Shown: positions 11,401 through 23,717 of the stretch, one piece after another
Layout: every line of letters begins with the position of its first letter
Numbering within the stretch: position 1 is the first letter of the stretch
Made by a program: the position numbers and the translations under genes
The notes under the pieces: model-generated
Seen by the model: only the letters and a program-made list of their open reading frames with translations
The model's database searches: none
What the model was told of the DNA's origin: nothing
NCBI RefSeq assembly: GCF_016545825.1
Contig: NC_052621.1
Coordinates: 26,500,940 to 26,564,939 of the forward strand
Direction: 5' to 3'
DNA from: Eucalyptus grandis
Lineage: Eukaryota; Streptophyta; Magnoliopsida; Myrtales; Myrtaceae
Length of the DNA: 64,000 nucleotides

Positions 11401-12900
11401 CCCTATTTCTTAGCAAAATTCTTGCAATTATTTTATCTGGCATCAAAATCAGGGTTTTCTATGCGCCTTCGGATTCAAACTCGGGTCAAGAAATTGCGGA
11501 CGTGGGTCAAGATTACAGGTCACATGGGGGGAGCTGATGTTGTAATGGGGACTTGAGCTTTCCTTCCTTCATGTGGGTCGAGAATATCAGCATTTGAGGC
11601 TGCACGTGCCGGCATGTGACGAGGGGGGAACCTAGAGAACACGAACTTCTGTACTGCGATTCAACGGGGGAAAACTGGTCAAACCTTCTACGTATGTCCA
11701 ATATCCATAATTAAATCAGTCCATACATGGAAAACAAAATTGCAAAATAGAAAATGGGTTTCTTTTTCTGATGCAAAATAGAAAATGGGTTTCGAGTTTT
11801 CCTTAGCTTTCCCTTTCATACGGAGCTTTGGTCCTTGGTTTCTCAGAACCCGTGATCCATGCCGGTCTACTTTTTTTTTTTTTCCCTTAATTACTAATAC
11901 GTTGCGGAGATGGGTCTTATTATGTAATAATTCCGACGCCAGTCTAGTTGACCATGCAAGGTTGTCTGCATTGGTCGTCTGGGCTTCTTGTTATATGGGT
12001 TTTGGCCCAGATTCGAAGGCCTTCGTTCGATCTGCGTTGATTCAAGAAATGGAAGCCATTTGCGCAGAACGTTTGCCGGGCAGGTTTGAGCTGGGATTCG
12101 GCTGCTGCGTCTTCTAGTTTATTTATTTATTTTTGATTGGTTCTATTCTATTCCCGCTATAATTCTCATTTTAAGACTTTTTATCTTGTTTCTTTATAGG
12201 AAGCGGGAGTTGAAATCCACACCTGAAGCTAAATTGTCGCCCACCCCAACCTTCCCACTCTCCACCTCCCCACCTCATGTGGGAAGGGTAGCCACCGGGG
12301 CACGTGTCTTCAAATTTTGAGGCTCTACTTCACAGTTCATTGTGTTGTTTCATGCTACTAGCCATTCCAATTGCTGGATGGTTGCTAATTCATCGCTTTA
12401 CATGGTTGATGATGATGCCTGGTGATTCGGGGCATGACAGACATGTAAAACACTCAATGATTGAGCTTATCATTGTGTAGATACATACTGAAGTTCAAAG
12501 TTGCTTCAGAAACTGGGGTTGTTGCCATTATACAATGTTGAGTTTGTGAGTTCGTTGTCGACGCTGGACTACAGTTTGAGCTACGAGCAGTTTAGCTGTA
12601 GAGCTTTCCGAACACGCATAGATTACAGTGCCCGTATGAAGCCGCTCCTTCTAAAAGTCATTATTTTAAGAATCTAGGGCTTGGCAAAACTGATCAGTGT
12701 TAAGATGGGGAAAATGCTTGGTTTGGTTCAACACCTTCCAATAAGTTAATATACACAACATTGCCAGCTCCTTTTCCTTTTGGAATTTTGAATTGAATAA
12801 TAATTTGGACACTCTTTGAATTGGATGTATAAGTTCTTTAACTAGCCTTTTTGTCACTTTATTTTTAGTAGAAGTCATTTTTTTTTATAGCATGTGTCAT
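8470..12900. other. Gene-free AT-rich intergenic region
   Basis: Upstream region of the DVL gene followed by strongly AT-rich DNA. ORFs are short, unrelated to known families and often created by low-complexity runs (for example A20 at 11295-11314 and T runs at 11870-11884). Around 12240-12320 there is a GC-richer patch containing CACGTG (G-box core) at 12302, which could be regulatory. I cannot support any gene, RNA or intact element here. Confidence 0.4.
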
Positions 12901-13302
12901 GTGTTAGGATTTCTCCATAGAATCACTATTGCTCCTATAATCAATTGGTTGAGATGGAATTGGTACTGGGTTCTTTGTTGGTGGTTGTTTTCGAGCTATA
13001 CTTGCTATTTTCTTCTTTGGAGCAATTTTCTTTGACTGCGCCCTTAGAGTTGACCCACCTTAGGAGATAAGCACCTTTGAACTTCTCCCAGGTTACAAGA
13101 ACATAACCATATTATTAACCAAATGAATTGAAGTATCAAAAATTAAATACATGAGTTCTACAAATCTAACATTCAGGATAATTATTTCAGTACGTTCATT
13201 TGTGTAAATCCCATAACCAAATTGCCCTAAATTTTTTCCAAGAACCCCTCTTGTTTGTTGTGGTACATCACTTTTAGCAACCTACAGGGGAGTAACCTAT
13301 GC

Positions 13303-13484
13303 AATTTGTTGCTGTCATCCTTGCATCAATTCTTGTCGTTGCACTTGGGCCTATAAAAGTCAAACACAATAATGTACAACTTACTAAATTTTTTTTTCTT
13401 GTTTGTTTAATAGTTGACTTAGTTGTTATTGTTGCTGTCATCCTGTACCAATTCTTGTCGTTGCACTTGGGCCTATAATAGGGC
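13303..13484. repeat. Diverged direct repeat in the 3' part of the MULE pseudogene
   Basis: A segment of about 55 bp (TTGCTGTCATCC... CAATTCTTGTCGTTGCACTT, then GGGCCTATAA) at about 13305-13357 recurs at about 13430-13481, with a few substitutions and one small indel. It probably duplicated locally within the dead transposase's basic, Gln/Asn-rich tail. Confidence 0.6.
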
Positions 13485-15064
13485 CTTACATTCACCCTTT
13501 AGTAAGCCCAGTAGCAAGCTCTTCAATAGGCCTTGTTCTTGGCCTTAAATCAATCCTTGCAACAAATTCTTGTTGTTGACGTTGTTTTTTTAGTTCACAC
13601 CATATTTTATTATGCCATTCCTTGTGGTAATAGAAGCATTTCAACTTTACCCTAGTCCTATTCATCATTTGACTTGATGCCTCTCCCTCCTGGATTATTC
13701 GTCTCCTTTTTGGCTTTTTTATTTGCTTCTTTAGTGGCAAAGGTAGAGGGCCATTATGATTTTTTAGCTCTTAAAATTTGCTACGTGTGATAGGCTGCAT
13801 CATAAATTAGTATGAAGTAAGATATGGGTTTTTTTTTTTTTGGTACCAATCATCTAGACAATCTTCTGAGTTTTGTTGCTTCATCTAAATGGCATGAATG
13901 GCATGGGCACAAGAAATTACATTTAGTTGTTAGGTTCAACATGAACATTTTCTTCTATCTAAGTTGATAACGTAGTTATCGCAATTTTCAATGATCTCAT
14001 ATCAATTATCTCCATTCCAAATTAGATGATAGAATCTATTAGTAACAACGGTCGCATCCAATTTCTTTATAATCTTATGACCACATTCTCTAGTGCACTT
14101 TGTAACCTCATCTCTCTATCTGTGCAATCTAGTCATAACAATAACTCGAATATCATCAAACATGCTGATGATTGGTTTGCATCTGGTCGGTAAAATTCTG
14201 ACATTGAAAGTTTCGCTGAAATTATTGTCAATGATATCGTATTTCAATTTTTTGGTGTAGAAGACTTGACACCAGTGCTTAACTGACTCGACACCAGTGC
14301 TTAACTTTTGTTTGGAATAATGCATCAAAACTTTCCTTTGTCAGTTATGACAACCCCTCTTTAGCTAATATAAAATTAGCCATGTTAGTACTCTTTACTA
14401 TTTGTCAGAATTGCTTCTACAGCTTATTTCATTTGTAGTTTTTTTTATCCAGTTTGCTTATATGTGTCTCGTGCACATTCTTTGCTCATCATATGACATC
14501 AACTCAGCCAATATAGGAATTTATACAAAAATTCAAACCAATAATACAAGTAAGAAAAAAATATACAAGTAATTAATATTAAAAGGGAATTAATTGACAA
14601 TAATATTACGTTCCGTTAGTCGCTCATGAATGCCCATCCTCACCCATTAGTTATCTCAAAGTTGACCATTAAATTTTTGAGAAATTAGGACCAAATATCA
14701 TTGTTCCCTATGTTGACAACTGGCCAAGCTATCGAAAATATTTGATTGTTGACATTTCTCTCTACAATAGTCAAGAACTCTCGATTACATAAAACTCTCA
14801 TAAATATCCATCCAATCCTACAACTAGCCAAAAAACCCCATTTGCATGCATCAAAATAAACATAAAATTTATCAAACATAGGCCCGCAATGGCCTCTCTA
14901 ACACTTCTACATATACCCTATTAGATGGGTTTTGAAGCAGGTATACGCAAGCATAATACCATACATGCGTATATTTTTCCTTGTATTGACCCATCAATAT
15001 TTTCATCATCCTTTGTTTAGTTCTCTTGCACTGATTCCTCAACATATTAACCTCTAGTTGATCA

Positions 15065-16132
15065 TTTAATAATAGGTAGAAGTATAGCCTGAGTGCCACA
15101 ATTTGGTACGGAGGGACACTTAAGTGTCAAAATCAGAGTAAAATTGATTAATGAAGTGTCACTTCGGTCAAAATCCGGCCAAATTACTAACGTGGCGAGA
15201 AAATGCAAAAATGACGTCGTTTTATGTCTTATGTGTAAGTAATTAATATAATTAATTATTTAAAATATTCTAAAAAATAAAAACTTAAAATTAAAATTAA
15301 AATTTAAAAAAAAGGGAGGGGTGAAGGGAGGCGGTTGAGGGCTGAGCCCTCGCCATTGTCGCCTCCCGCCGCCTGTCGGGAAGGGCGGCAACGAAGCGGG
15401 GAGAGTTGGCTAGGGTGGCCAATCGGCGGTGAGGGCTGTGAGCCCTTGCCGGATCTAGGCCCTCCCTTGCCCTAGATCGGGCGAGAGCTCGCGGGCCCTC
15501 GCCGCCTCCCCACCGTCGTTGGGAAGAGTCGGCGACGGTGGGGGAGCATTGGCCGGGGTCATTAGGCCCTGGCTAGGGGCCGGCCCTCGCCTAGATCTCG
15601 GCGAGGGCTTATGGCCCTCGCCACCGGTTGGCCGGGGCCGACCACCCTAGCCGACCCTCCCCCTTTGTCGCCGGCCCTTCCCGGTAGCGGCAAGGAGGCG
15701 ATGGTGGCAAGGGCTCGCCCTCGGTTGCTTGAGGGCTGAGCCCTGCCGCCTCTCTTAGCTCCCCCCTCCAACCTTTTTTTTTTTAAGTTTTTAAATTTTA
15801 AATTTTAAATTTTTTAGAATATTTTAAGTAAATTTAGTTTTAAATTTAATTTAATTAATTTTTATATTAATTATTTATACATCAGAGACAAAACAACGTT
15901 GTTTTTTGCATTTTCTCACCACGTTAGCATGCAAAATGACATCTTTTTGCACTCACCTCGTCGGAAAATTGCCATGTCAACAATTTAATCAGATTTTGGC
16001 CGGAGTGGCATTTAAGTGATCCATTTTACTTCGATTTTGGCACTTAAGTGTATCTTTTCAAAGTTTCGGCACTTAAGTGTCATTCCGTGCCAAGTTTTGG
16101 CACTCCAGGTGTCCTTACCTCTTTAATAATAG
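15065..16132. mobile_element. Non-autonomous MULE-like element (15076-16121) with 11-bp TSD and GC-rich core
   Basis: The 11-mer TTTAATAATAG flanks the element at 15065-15075 and 16122-16132. The ends are inverted repeats: GAGTGCCACAATTTGGTACGG at the left pairs with GAGTGCCAAAACTTGGCACGG reading inward from the right. Both arms go on with ACACTTAAGTG motifs and a shared GTCAAAATCCGGCC / CTCCGGCCAAAATC region for 200 bp or more. A 9-11 bp TSD and long TIRs are typical of Mutator-like elements. The centre (about 15315-15770) is GC-rich and repeats GCGAGGGC-type words; I see no transposase. It sits inside the older MULE pseudogene. Confidence 0.8.
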
Positions 16133-17319
16133 TTGAAACTCTTGATCTCGGGCATTATTTTGATAATATTGAAGAAGTGCTTTGACAACCACGCACTTGT
16201 TACCATTTTATTGTTAAATATAATTAGACAAGTATAATCCTCCTCGAAGGACCTAATATGAAATTATCCTTTCCTACTTGGCACGCTATAGATCTTTCAT
16301 GGACAATTGAGTTGGGAGCACTTAGATCTTACAAATTCCTTCGTATTTTTAATGAATTCAACGCTTTTCCGTTCAACAATGGAGCTCTTGACAATACATT
16401 GTTTTAATTATTTGGCATTATCAAATTTCATGCCCATAGAGAAAATAAGTATATCAACAGTTAGATTGTAATAATGCTACTTACTTTTCTTTCTACGCAT
16501 AAGTTCTTCATCATCATTGCCAAACTCATTTTCTAAACTAGCAATTTTATCGCCACAGCTTTTTTCATCTTCACTTGTATTACCACCAGACGGAGCTCCA
16601 TCTTTATTTACTGACTCAGATTCACGCCTTTCTCCTAAAGCTGAAAAATTTCTTCTGACAATCCCTTTGTTTTTGTCTTGATTGTACAGGTTCATCATTA
16701 TTTTCATTACTTGGGAAATTTACAGTTTCCAAAGCTTTATATTTCGATTCACTAGATAGAACAACTTCCCATTCTAATCTAGTTAAGTCTTCATCATCCA
16801 CATTTTCACTCGAGACTTCAGGACATCTTCTTATTTGCTCATCCCTGTCAATATGACTTGTTTCCCACTCCTCCCTCACTTGCCTCTCATGTTGCCTTCC
16901 GTCTAATTAAGACTCATCCTCGACCTGATTACTTACGATCTTTCACTTCTCCTCTTTTAGAGGTCTCCTTAGTCTCATTATTTCCATGATCCCCATCATC
17001 CTCATCATTACTATAATACTCAACATAGACCTTAGCTTTTTCGCCGTAAAGATAATGGTAAATGGTATCCTTAATACTATTATTGTTACCAAAAAAAATC
17101 TCAAATCATCCTTTAATTCCTTCACAAGAACACAATAATGCAATTTTTGCACTTTGTATCGTAAAAAATACACAAAATCCCTCATGAAACCAATATATAA
17201 TGGTTCACAATATTAATATAGATAGTACCTTCATTTCCATTGGTATGTTTCCAATCCTTGGCGCCAATAACAAACTCCCCGCAATAGCAAATAATGACGT
17301 CTACATAATTTTCGTTCAT

Positions 17320-17850
17320 GTCAATGTTGCATCTAAAGAGGAAGAAAAATCATTAGTTTTTGGGATCACATAGTAGAATCATTAACAACTTCACATAGAT
17401 GTCCCTAGTGCATTTAATTGATTCAAGAATTCACTTTGTCCTTGTCATTTTGTCGAAAGAAACAAAGGAAGCTGATATACCGAGTTCGATTCCTCAAGCA
17501 TCGAATTAATCAAACAAAGTGAGGTCCCCACCACCCTTTTTTTTATTCGATCACATTCGATCCATAAAAGCACTCCAACTAATTAAATAAAGTGAGGTCC
17601 CTACCATTGTCTCATGATTCAAACTATAGTACAAAAAACCATGTTTCCCTTCGAGCAAAGCCCTCATTTTCCCCTTTGCCCCTTATTTTTCAATTCGGTC
17701 CCATTTAGTCCTAACAAAAGCAATCCAACTAATTAAACAAAAGTGAGGTTGCCACCATTTTCCCTCCGAGTTGAGCCCTCATTTTTCCTTCCACACCCTA
17801 ATTTGCCCGTCAAAACCTTAAATTTTCCACTCAATTGACCCACGGAAAGA
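17320..17850. repeat. Diverged tandem-like repeats upstream of the MULE pseudogene
   Basis: The phrase AATTAAACAAAGTGAGGT followed by a CCACCATT-like segment occurs three times, at about 17503, 17580 and 17728, each followed by C/T-rich text with CCCTCATTTT. The copies differ by substitutions and indels. No coding content is visible. This may be the 5' non-coding part of the decayed MULE or an unrelated old repeat. Confidence 0.4.
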
Positions 17851-18029
17851 TCATGACAAACTTGAGCGAGAGTTAGGGACATGGCTAGCAAACGAAGGCT
17901 CAACTACAATGGCGGTCGAGCAACGGTGGGTGAGTGATGTTAGGCGATCGAGCAAGCTACAATGGGTGTCAAGCGAGTAGCGTACTTCGTATGTGGGAAG
18001 AACAGATCGATGCCCCAATTTCAGTCCCC

Positions 18030-18345
18030 CTTCAGCAACGTCGTTTTGGCCAAAGGAGCTATGCACTGTTGTTTCTGAAAGGCAGTCCACGTATGATGGC
18101 AAAACGATGTCTTTTCTTAAGGAAGACAGAAAATGACATACCATTCCATGTGAACTGCGTTTTAAATTTTTGCCACATCAACTTATTTTTTATTAATATA
18201 ATAGTTAAGTAATTAATTTAACTGAAATCTCTTGCTAGTGGCACCGATTTGGTACTTAAGTGAACCAGTATAAACTTTTGATATGGAAGTAAGCGCCATA
18301 CACAAGTTTAGACACTTCTAGTGTGTTTACCTCAGGCAGACCTTA
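18030..18345. mobile_element. Half of a MULE-like element, its end abutting the GRAS pseudogene
   Basis: The text resembles the right half of the element at 15076-16121: CAAAACGATGTCTTTT, a GCCACATCAA stretch, AT-rich linker, then GGCACCGATTTGGTACTTAAGTG and further degenerate ACACTT words ending about 18340. The match is diverged and the partner TIR is not identified. The GRAS pseudogene homology starts within about 20 bp of this end. Confidence 0.4.
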
Positions 18346-18349
18346 CAAT

Positions 18350-19657
18350 CAATTTCGTAATTTCTTAGGATCTCATAAGTCGGCGGTCTCTTCATAGTCA
18401 AATATTTGAACACCTTTTCGATGGCGGTTCAAGCCAAGCGTGCATCAAGACCGTTGGCAAAGACGTGGGCCAATCTTTGAGGCGCATTGGCAACGAGAGG
18501 AATGAAGCCTGATCTGCTTTAACAGGTTGCCAGCGTTCCTGTTATCGCCAGTAGAGATGGCTTGAGCACAAAGAATGAGGAGATTCCTCAAATATTCCAT
18601 GTCCTCGTTGTTCTCGGCCCTTTTCAGCTCGATTCTTGTGCCCACTAGAACCACGCGTATGCACCACTGGAGACAAGTTTCGTGCTGCTGCATCCGACGT
18701 TTACCAATGGTATTTGTGAAGGGTTCTGGCTCCTCTTTACCGAGCAAATTCCTATCAAACATCTCCGAGGGTTCGATCTCTTCCATCGAAGTCGCAGATT
18801 GTTTGTTGATCCTCCCCACTTTTCACATAGTTCTTCCCTTTCGTGACTCTTCCTTCCCCTTTGAACATAAAAAAGGCCATGCTGCTCCTTCTCGCCGTTT
18901 CCAAATTTCAGAACATGTGTATTCGCGTCTACAGACATATTGCCGTACACACAATGTCTTCAAGCACTCTCTCGAATCATACTGAACAGGAAACTCACTT
19001 GCAGGAGAGGCCAAAATCGTGTTTACATAGTTGGCAAGGCCTTTTGGACAGTTTGAGGATGGTTGTGAAGCGGCCAAGTCAGTAAACTGATAGAAACAGT
19101 TGATAGAAGGAGAAACTAAAAATGTAGAGCCTCTGTTCTCCGTGTTGTCCGCAGTGTCTGTTTTTCCCTAGAGTTGTCAGTGCAACCAATGTTGCTGGCT
19201 CCATTGCTATTGCCGCAATCACGGCCTGTTCTTGGAAAAAGGACATTCGTGCTTGGAGCATTTTGGCAAACAAACATTGAGGTTTGATTAGGTAAAGCAG
19301 GATGTTTCTCACCGAGAACAATAACCTCGTGCAATGATTTCTCAGTTGCTTGTAGAACCGACAGATTATAGAACGAGCATGGTTTGTCCTCCATGTCTTC
19401 CTCCATAAGTATGCTGCTTATGTATTTGAGAATCTGTTTGGAGAAATCATTGCCGTCTGAGTTGGAGGCTCCTTCTCCATCCAGGCTCCCACTGCTACAC
19501 GAACAGACAGCTTAGCTTCCGGGTTCATAGCAATAGACGGCATGAGATTACTGAAGCCTTGATTTGGTAAAAGGAAAGAGCAATCCATGCAGTTGAGATT
19601 CAGAGGAGGATGCTTAATTTGGTTAGATCCAACCCTCTGCTAATGACACTGACCCGT
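18350..19657 (-). pseudogene. Truncated GRAS (SCL14-like) pseudogene, closest to GRAS-1
   Basis: The - strand is collinear with GRAS-1 from its start codon to just past LHR I (25030-26361). Identifiable pieces are an EEDMEDKPC-type N-terminal motif (about 19390), INKQSATSMEEIEPSEMFDR (about 18790) and LRNLLILCAQAISTGDNRN (about 18560). The position of the GRAS-1 ATG reads ACG (19655-19657). A base is missing near 19503 (CACGAACAGACA against CACAAATCAGACA), and other frame changes follow. Similarity stops at about 18350, so the VHIID, PFYRE and SAW motifs are absent. It has lost its start, its frame and about 300 C-terminal residues, and cannot encode a functional GRAS protein. Confidence 0.85.
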
Positions 19658-20230
19658 ACTTGGAGAAGTGTTGACTTCATCAGCTTGAGAACCAATCACA
19701 AAATGAGAAGATGCAGAAAACACCGACTCCGAAACCACTTTTTCCTCCAATCAGAAATGCAACAAAAATGAGATCACTAGAGCTATTTGTACGACTTGCC
19801 TACAGCATTAAGACTCATCTGATCGTCTTTTCATTCATCTTTAAGGTAAACAATTCAATGGTAACGAAGACTGAATAAAAAAAAACAACACTGAAGTATC
19901 TGACCTCGTTATTGGGAAAAAAGAAGCAGCTAAGATTGATCATGAATGTCTCATATTATGAATGCAAACTCGAAGCAATATCACATCAATAGCAGAAGGT
20001 AAAGAACTTAAGCACTCGTAGATCCAAATAAACAAATCAGTTTGGAGTCAAAAGGACAAAGTGTTCCATGAAAATGCAGAATTGATGAAGGGGCTTGCAC
20101 TCGGCTTGTGCAAGATGGATGAGTTCCCTCTTCCGTGTATATTAGCGCTGACGCATGAGACAAAAAACAAACAGAGAAGCATTGTCATCGCAGGTCGAGT
20201 GATTCTCGGTTAAATGCTGAAAAGGTTGAC
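19658..20230 (-). other. Upstream and promoter region of the GRAS pseudogene, homologous to that of GRAS-1
   Basis: This stretch aligns with 26362-26900 upstream of GRAS-1: shared AAGGTAAACAATTCA, AGTATCTGACCT, TCAATAGCAGAAGGTAAA and GGCTTGTG-N-ATGGATGAGTT. The TATATATA of GRAS-1 is degraded here to TAATATAC (- strand, about 20136-20143). It shows that the duplication giving the pseudogene included the promoter and leader, so it arose at DNA level and not by retroposition. Confidence 0.7.
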
Positions 20231-21120
20231 AGATATAACCGGAGAAGCGGATGAGTCCATAAACAACGGATCAACTGAAGAATTCGCAATCTCTGCGAAC
20301 TAGCCAACTACAAAACACTCACTAAAAATGATTGTTTTCCACGAGGGTTTATTCCCTGATTATTCCATTTTCATAGCCTTTTTATCTTCAGCCTTTCGAT
20401 GTCGGTCTTATTTGAGCTGGCCTCACCTCGCTTCTACACTGTTATCTGTGAATTTTATCCATAATTAGATCACTTGACAAACATAATTTCCTAGTTTAAT
20501 CTTTGTAATCCAGATTTTAGCATGCCAGCTTCAAAGCCGTCCATACTCGAGCATCTCCTACACAGCGAACACGGAAGAACCGGCCATGCCGGTGATTTCC
20601 ATCACTATCTCAAGACACCCCTAGGTTTTTCAGTCTTGTCAATTATTGTCTTGTAGGTCACTTCTGAAGCATACAGATTGTAGTATATTCTCTTGTTTGC
20701 GTAGGTTAGAACTGTACTAAATGTTTAAAAGCAAGATCTAGGGGCAAGTTTTGAAACACATGTCATATTTTGATGTTTCCCTTGTCTGGTGCATTGCCAT
20801 CACATCGTTAACCGATGACAATGATAATAATACCGTGGTTGCTATCTCCTATGAATAGCAAGAATTATGATTGTGTATTGGAGTCAGTTACATTTGTCCT
20901 TTCAAGCCTGCTAATTTAAAATTCTTGGAACACTCATTTGCCTGTGTTATGCTCGATCAAAGGGCAAAAATGTGCATATTCTTGGGTTTTGCATTAGGTG
21001 AGTGAGCCTATCGGTTGTGGTGCTTGATAATAGATTCACAGGTTATCGGCAGAGAAATTGCATTCAAATGAGTCTAATAGATCTGGAGTGATTTTGGGCA
21101 CAGAAATTAGATTTGCCAGG
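20231..21120. other. Intergenic DNA between the GRAS pseudogene promoter and the solo LTR
   Basis: AT-rich, with no ORF or motif I can support. The part around 20640-20830 (TGTCATATTTTGATGTTTCCC, then ATCGTTAACCGATGA) resembles 27030-27100 and 36660-36725, so it belongs to the same duplicated GRAS flank. The last bases before 21121 are the target site (CCAGG) of the LTR. Confidence 0.45.
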
Positions 21121-23717
21121 TGTCGCGACCAATTTTTCGGGTGTGGACCACCTAGGGTTTGGCTAATGGATTGTTAAGCCTAGACTTAACTCAGGCTCTC
21201 CCAAGCCCATACCAATTCGCGACCTAGGTTCAAATTCTTAACATGCAATTGATTTTCAATTAGGAGTCGCCACTAATCTATTTTTGGTGGGTCGATTAGA
21301 AACCCAAGTAAAGTAAAGGGAGTTTCACTTTACTCTTACGAACCAGAGATTTATGAGTTCGGGAACTTGATTACGCTAGATTTCGCTAACGCCCTTTCGG
21401 TACCTTTCTTTTTAGTTTGAAAAATGTTTAGCAAGTGGTTTGGATTGATTTTATATTCATTTCCCTAACATGTGAGGCGATCATGCGGGTGCGCAATCCA
21501 TCAATTTAACACCCAATAAAGCAAATAGAAAATGCGGGACTTACCTCGTAGCAACGAAAGATCTGCAATATTAATTCAAAATCCACATCAACAACCTTGG
21601 ATATGGTTTCTAATTAACACGCAAATTCTCTTTTTGTTTTCACTTATTTAATGAAAATCATGCAATATGCAATGCAATGTTAACTAAATGACCTAATTCC
21701 AATGACATGTAATTTATAACTAATTGGGCTTAGCAAAAAATACTAAATGACATGTATCTCAATGAATCCAATTCTATATGATGTGCACATGATTTTTATT
21801 TTTAATAAGCATGCAATCTATCTGATATGCAATGACGTACAAAGAATGTCCTAATTCTAATTTTTCTTTTTCTTTTATGAAATTCAAAATTAAAATGGCC
21901 AAATAATTAAACATGCAATTCAAATTTAAAACTATCATCCTAGATGAATGCAATCTAATTCAAAGATATCATCTAACCTAGATATCATCTAAACATGCAT
22001 TAAAAAAACTAATTAACCTATCATGCAATCAATCCTAATCTACATGGGATGGGAATGCGATTTTTTTGTATTTTCAGGATAAATAGAACAACTATGAGAT
22101 AAACATCAAACCAACCATGATCGTCAAGAATATTGTCCATCACTCAATTTGAAATTCAAATTTGATTATTTCGCTAATAAAATCGATAAATTGATCTTAA
22201 GCCTTAAAGATCAAGATATCGGTTTTACTCCCCTTGAATAATTATTCCATCTAAAGCCTTATAGATAGAATAAAAATTCGTGCGGTTGCGAATTGGATGC
22301 TACATTAGAGAATTTCAATCATGTATTGGAAAAAAAAAATCAAACAAAGAGATAAAATATCAAAACCTCAAACAAGATAAACAAATCTACCTAATAAGTT
22401 AAATCTACCTAAAAGATAAACCTATCAAATAAAGTAAAATAGATCTATACCTAAATTTGAATTTTCCAAAAAAACCAATCGGTAGAACGGACCAACGATG
22501 GGCACGGCACGGCTCAGCTTTAGGGCAACGGTTGTGGCAATATCTCGGCTTGGCTTGGCACAATTTGTGACGATTTCGATGGGCTAATGTTCGGGACATC
22601 AATGTGGCGTCGAGTTAAACATGGAACAGCAACGTTGACGCGGCAAAATCAGCAAGCTTCACCGATATTGGGTTGGGTCGTGATGGACACGATTCAAGCC
22701 TGAGGAACTCACGGACACGCCTACACCGATACTGCTCAATCCACTTTGAAGCACACCTCGACACCTGGACGTGGGCAGCAATTGGGACAGCAAACAGTCA
22801 ACGTTTGAAGATCCAAATATTTGCTGGCGAAGTTGAGGAATTTGCTGTGATGCTCAGCCCTCCTTGATGCGCCCTTGGACTAACGTGGCAGAACAATGGG
22901 AACAGCAAATTAGTTGACGTTGGGCGCCCTTCACAGACAAAACACCGGCACCGAGAAGGAGCTGCAGGCACACGTGGAGATCACTGATGTCGATGGAGCC
23001 TCCTTTGAACTTCCGAAGGTAAAAGGCACCGAGAAGGAGCTGCAGGCACGTGTGGGGATCACTGATGTCAATTGATCACCGAAAATCAAAGGGCAGCACA
23101 CGTTCGCCAACGATTCTCCCTCACGATCCGTCCTCTCTCTCTCGATTCTCAACTTTTCGTCCTCACCAGTCATCTCTCTCTCTCTGCAAACCGGTTGCTT
23201 TTCTCTTTTCTTTGATCTAGGAAACCGAGAGAGGCCACCACTTTTGCTCTCAAACTTTTTTCGAAATCTCTCAGAATTTTCTCACGTATTTGCTCTCCAA
23301 AATTTCGAAAATCCTCCTCTACGTACGGCCGTGTGGATTGATATGTGTGGCCTCCTCAAACAAATTACACGCGAGGTATTATATAGGTCTAAAAAATGTA
23401 TCTCTACGGTATATATTTTTTCCTTTTTTTCTTGTAATCCCACTAAATATATCGTTGAAATATATCCACCTTGTGCAATATTCCCCTTTTGTATTTTCAC
23501 ATATTCTACCAAAATTTTCCTTTTTGTTCGAAAATGCATAAATGTGTGAAGAATCGAACGGAATATGTGAAAAATTTTGCATTCGCCGTCGGTCCAATAA
23601 AATAAACAAAAATGTTCCTAAACTATATGCCATGTGATTTTATTTTTCAGGGATAAAATTAACCCCTAATTTTTAAATGTCTAAATGGGTCGCCAAAATT
23701 TAGGTGTCAACACCAGG
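21116..23717. mobile_element. Solo LTR (21121-23712) with TSD CCAGG
   Basis: It begins TGTCGCGACC and ends GGTGTCAACA, the TG...CA form of an LTR. CCAGG lies immediately before (21116-21120) and immediately after (23713-23717), a clean 5-bp target-site duplication. No gag-pol, primer-binding site or second LTR is present, so it is a solo LTR of about 2.59 kb left by recombination between the LTRs. It contains a promoter-like TATTATATAGG (about 23380), CT-rich tracts, and a 45-bp internal repeat at 22947-22991 and 23025-23069 with 3 mismatches. The length suits a Gypsy-type LTR, but the superfamily cannot be assigned without internal sequence. Confidence 0.88.

Larger units (their letters stand above)
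12900..17319 (-). pseudogene. Decayed Mutator-like (MuDR) transposase, interrupted by a nested element
   Basis: Fragments in successive frames on the - strand follow the order of a plant MULE transposase. The N-terminus begins at the ATG at 17319 (MNENYVDVIICYCGEF), with IYHYLYGEKAKVYVEYYSND near 17000. Next come an acidic region (16480-16880), TKQRMMKILMGQY and THVWYYA (14960-15030), and FDACKWGFLA with FSIAWPVV (14700-14870). KHWCQVFYTKKLKYDIIDNN and ISMFDDIRVIVMTRLHR lie at 14116-14300, a CCHC-like knuckle (KCFYYHKEWHNKIWC, one Cys changed to Tyr) at about 13595-13640, and a C-terminal GVLGKNLGQFGYG string near 13230. Stops and frameshifts separate them. It cannot make a working protein. 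The coding path is also broken by the insertion at 15076-16121. Confidence 0.8.

Noticed and set aside
11785..12117. 110-codon + strand ORF
   Set aside because: No known motif, includes a poly-T Phe run, and no promoter or splice context was found.
12400..12500. TGATGATGA followed by CTGA, a possible C/D-box snoRNA
   Set aside because: No terminal stem and poor spacing of the boxes; such words are frequent in AT-rich DNA.
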